Positions 5,928 to 12,301 are shown, counted from the first letter of the stretch. The stretch is DNA of 12,900 bases from DATDOY01 sp035293045 (GCA_035293045.1 DATDOY010000069.1:1-12900); one strand, 5' to 3'. A program made the numbers and translations. The notes: generated from the letters alone by a model not told the origin.

Positions 5928-6590
5928 ATGGACACCGCCTTCTCGGCCATCGGGATCACCCGGACGAGCACCTTGGAGCAGGTCGTCTCCGCGCTCCGTC
6001 GCGCCATCCTCGACGGTCGGCTCGCCCCCGGCACGCCGCTGCGCGAGACGGCCCTCGCCGATCAACTCGGCGTGTCGCGCGGCACGGTCCGCGAGGCCCT
6101 GCGCCTCCTCGGCCCGGAGGGGCTCATCGAACACCGGCCGCACCGGGGCGCGGTCGTGGCCGGCCTCGATCCCGCCGACATGATCGACGTCTACGAGGCC
6201 CGCATCGTGCTCGAGTCGGCCGGGGCGGAGCGGGCCGCGGAGCTGGGCGCCGAGGCGCTCCGCGGGATGAGCGACGCCCTCGCAGCGATGGGTCGAACGT
6301 CGGCCGTCGACGACGTGGCCGGATACGTCGATGCGCACGCCGAGTTTCACCACGCCCTCGTCGAGCTGATCGGCAGCGACCGTCTCAGCCGGTTTTCTTC
6401 GTCACTCAACGGCGAGCTTCGTCTGGGCTTCGCCGTTCTCGATCGCATGACGGGGAGCCTCGACGACTCCGTGACCGCGCACGCCCGGCTGCTCGACGTC
6501 CTGGCCTCGGGCGACCGGAACGCGGCGCGGGTCGCCATCGTCGAGCATCTTCGACACGGCGTCGACGACGTGGCCGAACTCGCACCCTGA
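5928..6590 (+). CDS. GntR-family transcriptional regulator with FCD effector domain
   Basis: Encodes 220 aa. The winged helix-turn-helix lies at about residues 12-80 (LEQVVSALRRAILDGRLAPG, then LADQLGVSRGTVREALRLL with the recognition helix, then LIEHRPHRGAVV as the wing). The FCD ligand-binding bundle follows at about 88-212. Ligand/metal-site residues visible are His141 in HAEFHHAL, His185 in TAHARLL and His207 in VEHL. The usual Asp four residues before the first His is replaced by His137. Such regulators sense small carboxylates or amino acids and usually repress neighbouring catabolic genes. It follows the hydrolase by 16 nt with no ribosome-binding site, probably in the same transcript. 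The palindrome at 4986-5000 is the likely operator, giving feedback on its own operon and possibly on rocD. It converges on thiC, with an 11-nt gap between the stop codons. Confidence 0.9.
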   Translation: MDTAFSAIGITRTSTLEQVVSALRRAILDGRLAPGTPLRETALADQLGVSRGTVREALRLLGPEGLIEHRPHRGAVVAGLDPADMIDVYEARIVLESAGAERAAELGAEALRGMSDALAAMGRTSAVDDVAGYVDAHAEFHHALVELIGSDRLSRFSSSLNGELRLGFAVLDRMTGSLDDSVTAHARLLDVLASGDRNAARVAIVEHLRHGVDDVAELAP

Positions 6591-6601
6591 CGACCGTAGG
6601 G

Positions 6602-8269
6602 TCAGTCCGGGGCAGGGGCCTCCACGTACACCTTCGAGCCCGCGGCGCGGAACTCGTCGGACTTCTCTTTCATGCCCAGCTCCACGGCCACGTCCTCGGT
6701 GACGCCCTGGGCGGCCGCGTAGGCGCGGACGTCGGCGCTGATGCGCATCGAGCAGAACTTCGGGCCGCACATCGAACAGAAGTGCGCGGCCTTGGCGGCC
6801 GGCGCCGGAAGCGTCTCGTCGTGGTACGCGCGTGCCGTGTCGGGATCGAGGCTCAGCTCGAACTGGTCCTCCCACCGAAAGTCGAACCGCGCCCGTGACA
6901 GCGCGTCGTCCCAGGCCTGCGCGCCCGCATGCCCCTTGGCGAGGTCGGCCGCGTGGGCGGCGATCTTGTACGCGATCACCCCTTGCTTCACGTCCTCGCG
7001 GTCGGGCAGGCCGAGGTGTTCTTTGGGCGTGACGTAACAGAGCATCGCCGTGCCATACATGCCGATCATCGCCGCGCCGATGGCCGACGTGATGTGGTCG
7101 TACCCGGGAGCGATGTCGGTGGTGAGCGGGCCGAGTGTGTAGAACGGCGCCTCCTGGCACCACTCCATCTGGAGCCGCACGTTCTCCTCGATCTTGTGCA
7201 TCGGAACGTGGCCCGGCCCTTCGATCATCACCTGCACGTCGTGACGCCACGCCCGCTCCGTCAACTCCCCGAGCGTCTTCAGCTCGGCCAACTGCGCCTC
7301 GTCGTTGGCGTCGGCGATGGACCCGGGTCGCAGACCGTCGCCGAGCGAGAAGGCGATGTCGTACGCCGCGAAGATCTCGCACAGCTCGTCGAAGTGCGTG
7401 TAGAGGAAGTTCTCCTCGTGGTGCGCGAGGCACCATGCGGCGAGGATCGACCCGCCACGCGACACGATGCCCGTGACGCGGGGCGCCGTCATCGGGACGT
7501 ACGCGAGCCGGACGCCCGCGTGGACGGTCATGTAGTCGACGCCCTGCTCGGCCTGCTCGATCACCGTGTCGCGAAACGCCTCCCACGTGAGCTCGGTCGG
7601 GTCGCCGTTGGTCTTCTCGAGGGCCTGGTAGATGGGGACCGTTCCGATGGGCACCGGGGAGTTGCGCACGATCCACTCGCGCGTCTCGTGGATGTCGCGG
7701 CCGGTCGAAAGGTCCATCACGGTGTCGGCGCCCCAGCGGGTGGCCCACGTGAGCTTCTCGACCTCGTCCTCGATCGACGAGCGGACCGCCGAGTTCCCGA
7801 TGTTGGCGTTGACTTTCACCAGGAAGTTGCGGCCGATGATCATCGGCTCCGACTCCGGGTGGTTGACGTTGGCCGGGATGATCGCCCGCCCGCGCGCCAC
7901 CTCGTCGCGCACGAACTCCGGCTCGAGGCCCTCGCGAACGGCGACGAACTCCATCTCCGGCGTGACCTCGCCGCGGCGCGCGTAATGCATCTGCGTGACC
8001 GTTCGTCCTGCGACCGCCCGCAGGAACGGGCCCTGGGTGCCCCCGGCGACGGCGACGTCGCGTCGATACTCCGTCGCGTCCCCGCGCTCGAGGATCCAGT
8101 GGCGCCGCAGGCTCGGGAGGCCGTCCTCGGCGATCGATCCCGGTCCGGACGTGTCGTAGAGGCGCAGCGGTTCTTCGCCGTCGAGCTTCACCTCGACCGT
8201 GGGGACCCGCACGTCGGGGCGGCGCTCGCTCTCGACATAGACCTTCTGGCGACGGGCGGACATGGCCAT
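6602..8269 (-). CDS. thiC: Phosphomethylpyrimidine synthase ThiC
   Basis: Encodes 555 aa. It is a radical SAM-type enzyme of the cytosol that rearranges 5-aminoimidazole ribotide into 4-amino-5-hydroxymethyl-2-methylpyrimidine phosphate, the pyrimidine half of thiamine. Seen are YDTSGP (39-44), ITRRG-equivalent HYARRGEVTPEMEF (95-108), the long conserved GNSAV...ATRWGADTVMDLSTG block (158-190), VPIYQAL (211-217), MIEGPGHVPMHKI (348-360), LGPLTTDIAPGYDHITSAIG (379-398), and the 4Fe-4S cluster motif CSMCGPKFC (Cys498, Cys501, Cys506) near the C terminus. The start at 8269 is preferred because AGGGAG lies 5 nt upstream. The further upstream ATG at 8290 lies inside the riboswitch core, and 8263 is also possible. 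It is controlled by the TPP riboswitch in its leader. Length is typical of actinobacterial ThiC. Confidence 0.97.
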   Translation of the reverse strand: MAMSARRQKVYVESERRPDVRVPTVEVKLDGEEPLRLYDTSGPGSIAEDGLPSLRRHWILERGDATEYRRDVAVAGGTQGPFLRAVAGRTVTQMHYARRGEVTPEMEFVAVREGLEPEFVRDEVARGRAIIPANVNHPESEPMIIGRNFLVKVNANIGNSAVRSSIEDEVEKLTWATRWGADTVMDLSTGRDIHETREWIVRNSPVPIGTVPIYQALEKTNGDPTELTWEAFRDTVIEQAEQGVDYMTVHAGVRLAYVPMTAPRVTGIVSRGGSILAAWCLAHHEENFLYTHFDELCEIFAAYDIAFSLGDGLRPGSIADANDEAQLAELKTLGELTERAWRHDVQVMIEGPGHVPMHKIEENVRLQMEWCQEAPFYTLGPLTTDIAPGYDHITSAIGAAMIGMYGTAMLCYVTPKEHLGLPDREDVKQGVIAYKIAAHAADLAKGHAGAQAWDDALSRARFDFRWEDQFELSLDPDTARAYHDETLPAPAAKAAHFCSMCGPKFCSMRISADVRAYAAAQGVTEDVAVELGMKEKSDEFRAAGSKVYVEAPAPD

Positions 8270-8274
8270 GGCTG

Positions 8275-8405
8275 CTCCCTTCGCCGGCATGACCCGGATC
8301 AGGTTCGGACGGTCGGTGGACTGGCCTTCCGCGCCCCGGCGGCGACGCCACCAGGCCGCTCCGGCCCTGCCACCCTCTCAGCCTCGTGGGAGGCTCCCGC
8401 GTGCT
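8275..8405 (-). promoter_or_regulatory. TPP riboswitch (THI element) upstream of thiC
   Basis: Reading the minus strand, the leader has GGGAGCC, a small stem closing in AGGCTGAGAGG (CTGAGA at 8381-8376), then GAACCTGATCCGGGTCATGCC (ACCTGATC at 8304-8297) and GGCGAAGGGAG. This is the conserved order of the thiamine-pyrophosphate aptamer. The two conserved boxes are separated by about 71 nt of GC-rich sequence able to form extra stems, which is a large optional arm. The 3' GGGAG is also the ribosome-binding site of thiC, 5 nt from the ATG. TPP binding would then hide it and switch translation off, the usual mode in high-GC bacteria. Confidence 0.95.
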
Positions 8406-8412
8406 TCGGGCG

Positions 8413-8418
8413 AACGTA
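8413..8418 (-). promoter_or_regulatory. Candidate -10 box for the riboswitch-thiC transcript
   Basis: TACGTT on the minus strand (8418-8413) would start RNA near 8405, exactly at the 5' edge of the aptamer. No convincing -35 hexamer is visible. The position relative to the riboswitch is the main support. Confidence 0.45.
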
Positions 8419-8512
8419 CCACGGCCACGAAAATCCGGCGCCTCCCCAATACGGGCGCCCGGAAATGCGCGATAGTGCTAGGTCGCGGACCGTGAAGGGG
8501 AGAGGACGCCAG

Positions 8513-10102
8513 GTGGCGGTGACGCCCAAGGGAATCATCGAGGTGCAGCCGTCGAGCGGGCGCGCACTTGCGTATCACGCCGAGACCGACGTCGAGCTGC
8601 GACTCTGGTCGATCTTCTTTGTGAGCCGGCAGATCGGCGGCGTCGCCGCGGCCTTCGCCGTCGCGGGGATCACCGACTTCGGGTCGGATCGATTCATCCT
8701 GTCGGGCGCGGCGATCGCGCTCATCGTGCCGTTCGACCTGTGGCTGCACTGGCAGACCCGTCGGTCGGGGCGCGTGCCCTGGGCGTCGGTGCTCACCCTT
8801 GGCGTTGGCCCCGCGTTCGTGTTGTGGGAACCCACCCTGTGGGTGCCGGCGGCCCTCGGTGCGCTCGCATCGGTGGCCCTGTTCGCGCTCGCCTACCGGA
8901 TGCCGGTTCCAGCCGTCGCCGTGGTGGTCCAGGCCGTCCTGTTGTCCGCGGCGGGCCTCGTCGCTGACGTCGACGCCTTCGCGCAGGGAATGGTGGCGTA
9001 TCTCGTGTGCGCACCGGCGCTGGTGGTCGCGCTGAACGCGTTGTTCCAGGCGATCATTACGTCGGAGCGGCGCTACCACGACTTCCTCGAGTACGCGAAC
9101 GACATCGTGTACACGCACGATCTCAAGACGCTGCGCTTCCTGACCGTCAACGAGGCGGCGCTCGACAAGACCGGGTACAGCCGCTCTCAACTCGCCGACA
9201 TCACGGTCGCCGACATCGTGGCCCCTGATCACCTCGTGCGCGCCGCGGAGATGATCCAACGCAAGGTCGACGGCGACGCGACGGCGACAACATACGAGCT
9301 CGACATCCTCACTCGCGACGGCCTGCGCGTCCCCGTCGAGGTGAGCACGCGCCTGATCTATCGCCGCGGTGAACCCGTCGCCATCCAGGGCATCGCCCGC
9401 GACATCAGCGAGCGCCGCCAGGTCGAAGGGCAGCGGCTGGCCCTCGACAAAGCGCGCAGCGAGTTCATCGCCAACGCGGCCCACGAGCTGCGCACGCCAC
9501 TGACCACGCTCGCCGGCCTCGCCTCGGTGCTGGCGTCGACGCGGGATCGCATGACCGAGGAGGAGATCGCGGAGGCCATCGGCGCGCTCGATCGCCAAGG
9601 CCGACGGGCTCGACTCCTCGCCGACAAGCTGCTCGACCTGTCCAGCGTCGAGCTCGGGACGATCGACGTCGTGCGCGAGCCGGTCGACGTGGCCGAGACC
9701 GTCGAGCGCGCCCTCGAGGACGCGCCGCCCCCGGACGGCAAGGACGTCGACGTCGACGTCGAACCCGGGCTGAAGGCGCTCGCCGACTCCCTGCGGCTCC
9801 AGGAGATCCTGCACAACCTGCTGACCAACGCCTACCGCTACGGGGGCCGGCACGTCCGCGTCGAGGCCTCGGCTCAGGACGACTCGGTCGTCCTAAGTGT
9901 CGCCGACGACGGTCCCGGCGTGGCCGAAGATCTCCAGCCCCACCTGTTCGAACCGTTCTCGCGCGGCGATCACGCCGAGGGCACGGGCCTCGGGCTCGCC
10001 ATCTGCACCCGGCTCGCCGAGGCGCAGGACGGCGAGATCACCTACGAGACGCTCGAGCCCGGGGGCGCACGATTTTCGGTCCGACTGTCGGCTGCGGGTT
10101 GA
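8513..10102 (+). CDS. Membrane sensor histidine kinase with six TM segments and a PAS domain
   Basis: Encodes 529 aa from the GTG at 8513, chosen because GGGGAGAGG ends 7 nt upstream; GTG 8492 and ATG 8465 are alternatives. Six hydrophobic helices lie at about residues 38-55, 61-80, 89-106, 108-128, 131-152 and 158-182. A PAS domain follows at about 185-300, ending in the PAC-type GIARDISERRQVEGQ. HisKA has the H-box FIANAAHELRTPLTTLAGL with phospho-acceptor His324. The ATPase domain has N-box LHNLLTNAYRYGG, G1 VADDGPGVA (463-471), F-box LFEPFSRG and G2 GTGLGLAI. All catalytic boxes are intact, so it should autophosphorylate. The signal is unknown, and it may be redox, a small molecule or a membrane-borne cue. 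No response regulator lies in the window, so it appears to be an orphan. It is divergent from thiC and followed at 74 nt by the cupredoxin gene, which has its own promoter. Confidence 0.93.
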   Translation: MAVTPKGIIEVQPSSGRALAYHAETDVELRLWSIFFVSRQIGGVAAAFAVAGITDFGSDRFILSGAAIALIVPFDLWLHWQTRRSGRVPWASVLTLGVGPAFVLWEPTLWVPAALGALASVALFALAYRMPVPAVAVVVQAVLLSAAGLVADVDAFAQGMVAYLVCAPALVVALNALFQAIITSERRYHDFLEYANDIVYTHDLKTLRFLTVNEAALDKTGYSRSQLADITVADIVAPDHLVRAAEMIQRKVDGDATATTYELDILTRDGLRVPVEVSTRLIYRRGEPVAIQGIARDISERRQVEGQRLALDKARSEFIANAAHELRTPLTTLAGLASVLASTRDRMTEEEIAEAIGALDRQGRRARLLADKLLDLSSVELGTIDVVREPVDVAETVERALEDAPPPDGKDVDVDVEPGLKALADSLRLQEILHNLLTNAYRYGGRHVRVEASAQDDSVVLSVADDGPGVAEDLQPHLFEPFSRGDHAEGTGLGLAICTRLAEAQDGEITYETLEPGGARFSVRLSAAG

Positions 10103-10126
10103 CCCGTGCCGCCAGCGGCGTAGTGT
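10099..10126 (+). promoter_or_regulatory. Promoter for the cupredoxin-like lipoprotein gene
   Basis: TTGACC (10099-10104) and TAGTGT (10121-10126) are spaced by 16 bp. This is the best -35/-10 pair in the window. The -35 box overlaps the stop codon of the kinase gene. Transcription would start near 10133, leaving a leader of about 43 nt that carries CGGAGG 5 nt before the ATG at 10176. Confidence 0.6.
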
Positions 10127-10175
10127 CCCCACCGAAGCAGTCGAGAGTTCCAACGTTCGAACGCCGGAGGATCCC

Positions 10176-10664
10176 ATGCACCGTCGATCGCCGCTGTGGC
10201 AACTGATCGCCGTCCTGTTCGTCGCCGTGATCGGCCTCGCCGGATGCAGCGACGATGATAAATCCGCGTCCGATTCCGCGGTGGACGGAGGAGACGATAC
10301 GACCGAGGACGCCTCGAGCGGCGGAAGCGACGACCTCTACGGCGACGACGCCACGGACGCAGGCGCCTCGGAGGACGACGGGGCCGCGGACGATTCCGGC
10401 GACGCCGACGCCCCGGCCAGCAAGGGCAACCTCACCATCAGCGGATTCGCGTTCGGCAAGGTCACCGCGGACGCAGGCTCCGAAGTGACGGTCGCCAACC
10501 TCGACAGCGCGACCCACACGGCCACGGCCGACAACGGCGAATTCGACTCGGGCGAAATCGCAGGAAACGGCACGGGGACGTTCACCGCCCCGGACGAAGC
10601 CGGCGACTACGAGTTCCACTGCGAGATCCACCCGTCGCTGAAGGGCACCCTCACGGTCGTCTAG
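10176..10664 (+). CDS. Cupredoxin-like (plastocyanin/amicyanin type) lipoprotein
   Basis: Encodes 162 aa, with an ideal GGAGG ribosome-binding site 5 nt before the ATG. The lipoprotein signal has a hydrophobic core LIAVLFVAVIG and lipobox LAGC, with Cys24 as the lipidated residue, so the protein should be anchored on the outer face of the membrane. Residues 25-82 are an acidic, Asp/Ser/Gly-rich tether. A small beta-sandwich (84-162) carries type 1 copper-site residues: His114 in SATHTATAD, Cys149 and His152 in FHCEIHPSLKG. The usual axial Met of HPxM is Leu155. Copper-based electron transfer or copper handling is the family role, and Leu as axial residue normally raises the redox potential. 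Partners are not evident. It follows the sensor kinase but has a separate promoter. Confidence 0.88.
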   Translation: MHRRSPLWQLIAVLFVAVIGLAGCSDDDKSASDSAVDGGDDTTEDASSGGSDDLYGDDATDAGASEDDGAADDSGDADAPASKGNLTISGFAFGKVTADAGSEVTVANLDSATHTATADNGEFDSGEIAGNGTGTFTAPDEAGDYEFHCEIHPSLKGTLTVV

Positions 10665-10713
10665 TTCACGGCCCCGCCTTCGAATTCATCGGAGCCGCCC
10701 ACGACTCGGCCGG

Positions 10714-10726
10714 TAGCGTCGGGTCC
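10714..10726 (+). promoter_or_regulatory. Leaderless-type -10 box before the thioesterase gene
   Basis: TAGCGT at 10714-10719 is followed by 7 nt and the GTG start at 10727, with no ribosome-binding site between. The pattern matches the other leaderless candidates in the window. No clear -35 element is seen. Confidence 0.45.
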
Positions 10727-11614
10727 GTGGGCGACTTCGCGATTGACACCGCCATCGACGGCGGCGACGGCTCGTACCGCGCCCAGCTCTCGCGCGACTG
10801 GGAGATTTGGGGACCGAACGGCGGCTACATCGCCGCCATCCTCCTGCGCGCCGCCGGGGCCCACTCGGGTCTCCCCCGGCCGGCCACCCTCGCCGTCCAC
10901 TTCCTCGGGAGCGCACAGTTCGAGGAGGTCCAGCTTTCCACCGAGACGCTGCGAGCCGGGCGGCGGAGCGAGTCGATCCGAGTGGCGATGCGCCAGGGTG
11001 ACCGGCCCATCGCCGAAGCGATGGTGTGGACGGTGAGCGACGACGTCGCCGGCCCCGAGCACGACTGGACGGCGATGCCCGACGCGCCGGGGCCCGACGA
11101 CCTTCGCCCGCTGACGGAGCTGCTCGCCGAAGAGGGCGAGCCGATCTTCCCGTTCTGGAACAACCTCGAGCTCCGCCCCACGCGATGGCTCACGCGAGCC
11201 GAGTGGGAACAGGAACGACCGATGGAGCCCCGCATCCGCGGCTGGTTCCGATTCGCGCCCACCCCCGTGTTCACCGACCCGTTCGTCGAGGCCGCGCGCG
11301 TTGCCCTGTTGCTCGACACGGAGGGCTGGCCGGCGGCCGTCCAGGCGATGGACCCTGCTCACTCGCGCGAGTGGATGGCGCCGAACATGGATCTCCACGT
11401 CACCTTTCACGAACCGCCCGCCGGCGCGCCGTGGCTCCTGTGCGAGGCGCACGCGCCGCTCGCCCACGGCGGGCTGATCGGTGCCACCGCGACGGTCTGG
11501 TCGCCCGACGGCCGCCTCCTCGGCACGGCCATCCAGCAGATGATGCTGCGAAACATGCCGTCCATGCCCGCGGCACTCGCCGAAGCGAACGCGCCCGCCG
11601 AGCACCCCACCTGA
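10727..11614 (+). CDS. Double-hotdog acyl-CoA thioesterase (TesB-like)
   Basis: Encodes 295 aa with two hotdog folds in tandem, as in TesB-type acyl-CoA thioesterases, which hydrolyse acyl-CoA to free fatty acid and CoA in the cytosol. The first hotdog (about residues 10-105) has WGPNGGYIAAILLRAA (28-43) with the long central helix, PATLAVHFLGSAQFEEV, and the strands VQLSTETLRAGRRSESIRVAM. The second (about 170-283) has APNMDLHVTFH (218-228), whose Asp222 matches the catalytic Asp of the TesB second domain, and the closing strands LIGATATVWSPDGRLLGTAIQQMMLR. The GTG at 10727 follows a TAGCGT box by 7 nt, and the fold begins close to it. It starts 62 nt after the cupredoxin gene and is followed by the SCP2 gene in the same direction, suggesting shared lipid chemistry. 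Chain-length preference cannot be read. Confidence 0.87.
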   Translation: MGDFAIDTAIDGGDGSYRAQLSRDWEIWGPNGGYIAAILLRAAGAHSGLPRPATLAVHFLGSAQFEEVQLSTETLRAGRRSESIRVAMRQGDRPIAEAMVWTVSDDVAGPEHDWTAMPDAPGPDDLRPLTELLAEEGEPIFPFWNNLELRPTRWLTRAEWEQERPMEPRIRGWFRFAPTPVFTDPFVEAARVALLLDTEGWPAAVQAMDPAHSREWMAPNMDLHVTFHEPPAGAPWLLCEAHAPLAHGGLIGATATVWSPDGRLLGTAIQQMMLRNMPSMPAALAEANAPAEHPT

Positions 11615-11649
11615 GCTGCACCCAGAGGGTTGCGGCGCCCTCCCTGGAC

Positions 11650-11681
11650 TGTTACCTTCGGTAACAGTTACCGTTAGTAAC
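11650..11681. promoter_or_regulatory. Two tandem TTAC/GTAA palindromes, probable operator
   Basis: TGTTACCTTCGGTAACA (11650-11666) is a perfect 7-bp-arm palindrome. GTTACCGTTAGTAAC (11667-11681) is a second one with 5-bp arms, and the two centres are 16 bp apart. They lie in the 112-nt gap before the SCP2 gene, and a possible -10 box TACCGT (11669-11674) sits inside the second copy. A dimeric repressor, TetR-like by geometry, bound at both copies would block transcription. No regulator gene is adjacent. Confidence 0.65.
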
Positions 11682-11726
11682 ACCTCGGTCGAGGGAAGAC
11701 ACGAGGGACGGGACCGGGAGGAACCG

Positions 11727-12161
11727 ATGGCAGACGAGATCTCGATCGACATGGCGGCGGACCCTCGAGGCGTGTTGCAAGAGGCCGTGAAGGGTCAGGA
11801 CGACGCCACGCTGACCCAGCTCGCCGAGAACCTCGGCGGCGTGGACGGCTTCCTCGACCTCGTGTTCTCAGGGATGACCCAGGCGGTCGACAAGGACAAG
11901 GCGCAGGACGCCGTCATCGGCTGGGAGGTCATGAACGGCGAAGACCTGCATCCGTATGTGCTGACGATCAAGGGGGGCGAGGCGAAGGCGGAGCGGGGCG
12001 AACCCGACGGCGCGCGCGTGACCCTGCGGCTGTCGCTGCCCAACTTCATGCGCCTCGCCGGCGGCGAGCTCGACGGGATGCAGGCGTTCATGTCGGGCGG
12101 CCTGCAACTGAAAGGCGACATGATGTTCGCGGCGCAGATCCAGCAGATGTTCGGCGTCTAA
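11727..12161 (+). CDS. SCP2 sterol-binding domain protein
   Basis: Encodes 144 aa. GGGAGG lies 5 nt before the ATG. It is a single-domain sterol carrier protein 2-like fold, from about residue 26 to the end, with no signal peptide or membrane helix, so it is cytosolic. The diagnostic parts are the strand pair IGWEVMNGEDLHPYVLTIKGGEAKAERG (64-91), VTLRLSLPNFMRLAGGELDGMQAFMSGGLQLKGDMM (98-133) where the F/M-rich helix lines the lipid tunnel, and the amphipathic C-terminal helix AAQIQQMF. Members bind fatty acids, acyl-CoAs or sterols and often accompany lipid-degradation genes in actinobacteria. The acyl-CoA thioesterase just upstream fits this, although the tandem operator between them implies separate control. 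No enzyme active site is expected. It is followed by a strong hairpin at 12174. Confidence 0.9.
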   Translation: MADEISIDMAADPRGVLQEAVKGQDDATLTQLAENLGGVDGFLDLVFSGMTQAVDKDKAQDAVIGWEVMNGEDLHPYVLTIKGGEAKAERGEPDGARVTLRLSLPNFMRLAGGELDGMQAFMSGGLQLKGDMMFAAQIQQMFGV

Positions 12162-12173
12162 CCCTTTTTTCAA

Positions 12174-12217
12174 TGTGTGAGTGTCTGCCCGGCTGACGCC
12201 GGGCAGACACTCACACA
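12174..12217 (+). terminator. Long perfect hairpin downstream of the SCP2 gene
   Basis: The arms are 19 nt each (12174-12192 and 12199-12217), fully complementary, with a 6-nt loop CTGACG. It starts 13 nt after the SCP2 stop codon. A T6 run lies before the hairpin (12165-12170) and none follows, so it would be a hairpin-only terminator. It could equally act as an mRNA-stabilising 3' structure. Confidence 0.7.
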
Positions 12218-12250
12218 CACCCACCTACGAGCGGGCCGCGTGGTGCGTCC

Positions 12251-12301
12251 GACAGTGTGCGTATGGCGTCGCGCTATGCGCGACGCCATACGCACACCGT
12301 C
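12251..12301 (-). terminator. Second long perfect hairpin, downstream of the leftward partial gene
   Basis: A 20-nt arm at 12255-12274 pairs perfectly with 12278-12297 around a 3-nt TAT loop. Three further outer pairs (GAC 12251-12253 with GTC 12299-12301) are separated by one mismatch. It begins 7 nt past the stop of the minus-strand gene ending at 12309, so it is placed as that gene's terminator. No U-tract follows on either strand. Confidence 0.7.

Noticed and set aside
8270..8290. ThiC start at ATG 8290.
   Set aside because: This ATG lies in the conserved core of the TPP aptamer (GGGTCATGCCGGCG). The AGGGAG ribosome-binding site is downstream of it and serves ATG 8269.
6929..8512. Long plus-strand extension of the kinase frame (about 1050 aa in total) running through the thiC region.
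   Set aside because: It is antisense to thiC, a highly conserved gene, reads as Arg/Val/Asp-rich low-information sequence, and covers the TPP riboswitch. Kinase similarity begins only after about 8560.
8378..9853. A 491-aa minus-strand frame opposite the histidine kinase.
   Set aside because: The plus strand encodes intact H, N, G1, F and G2 boxes. The minus frame has only charged low-complexity sequence and overlaps the riboswitch.
10661..11752. A 363-aa minus-strand frame opposite the thioesterase.
   Set aside because: It shadows the double-hotdog thioesterase, has Arg/Gly/Val-rich composition without recognisable motifs, and overlaps the start of the SCP2 gene.
12165..12170. T6 run taken as the U-tract of an intrinsic terminator.
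   Set aside because: It lies before the hairpin at 12174 in the direction of SCP2 transcription, and no stem of note precedes it, so it cannot act as a classical U-tract for that hairpin.
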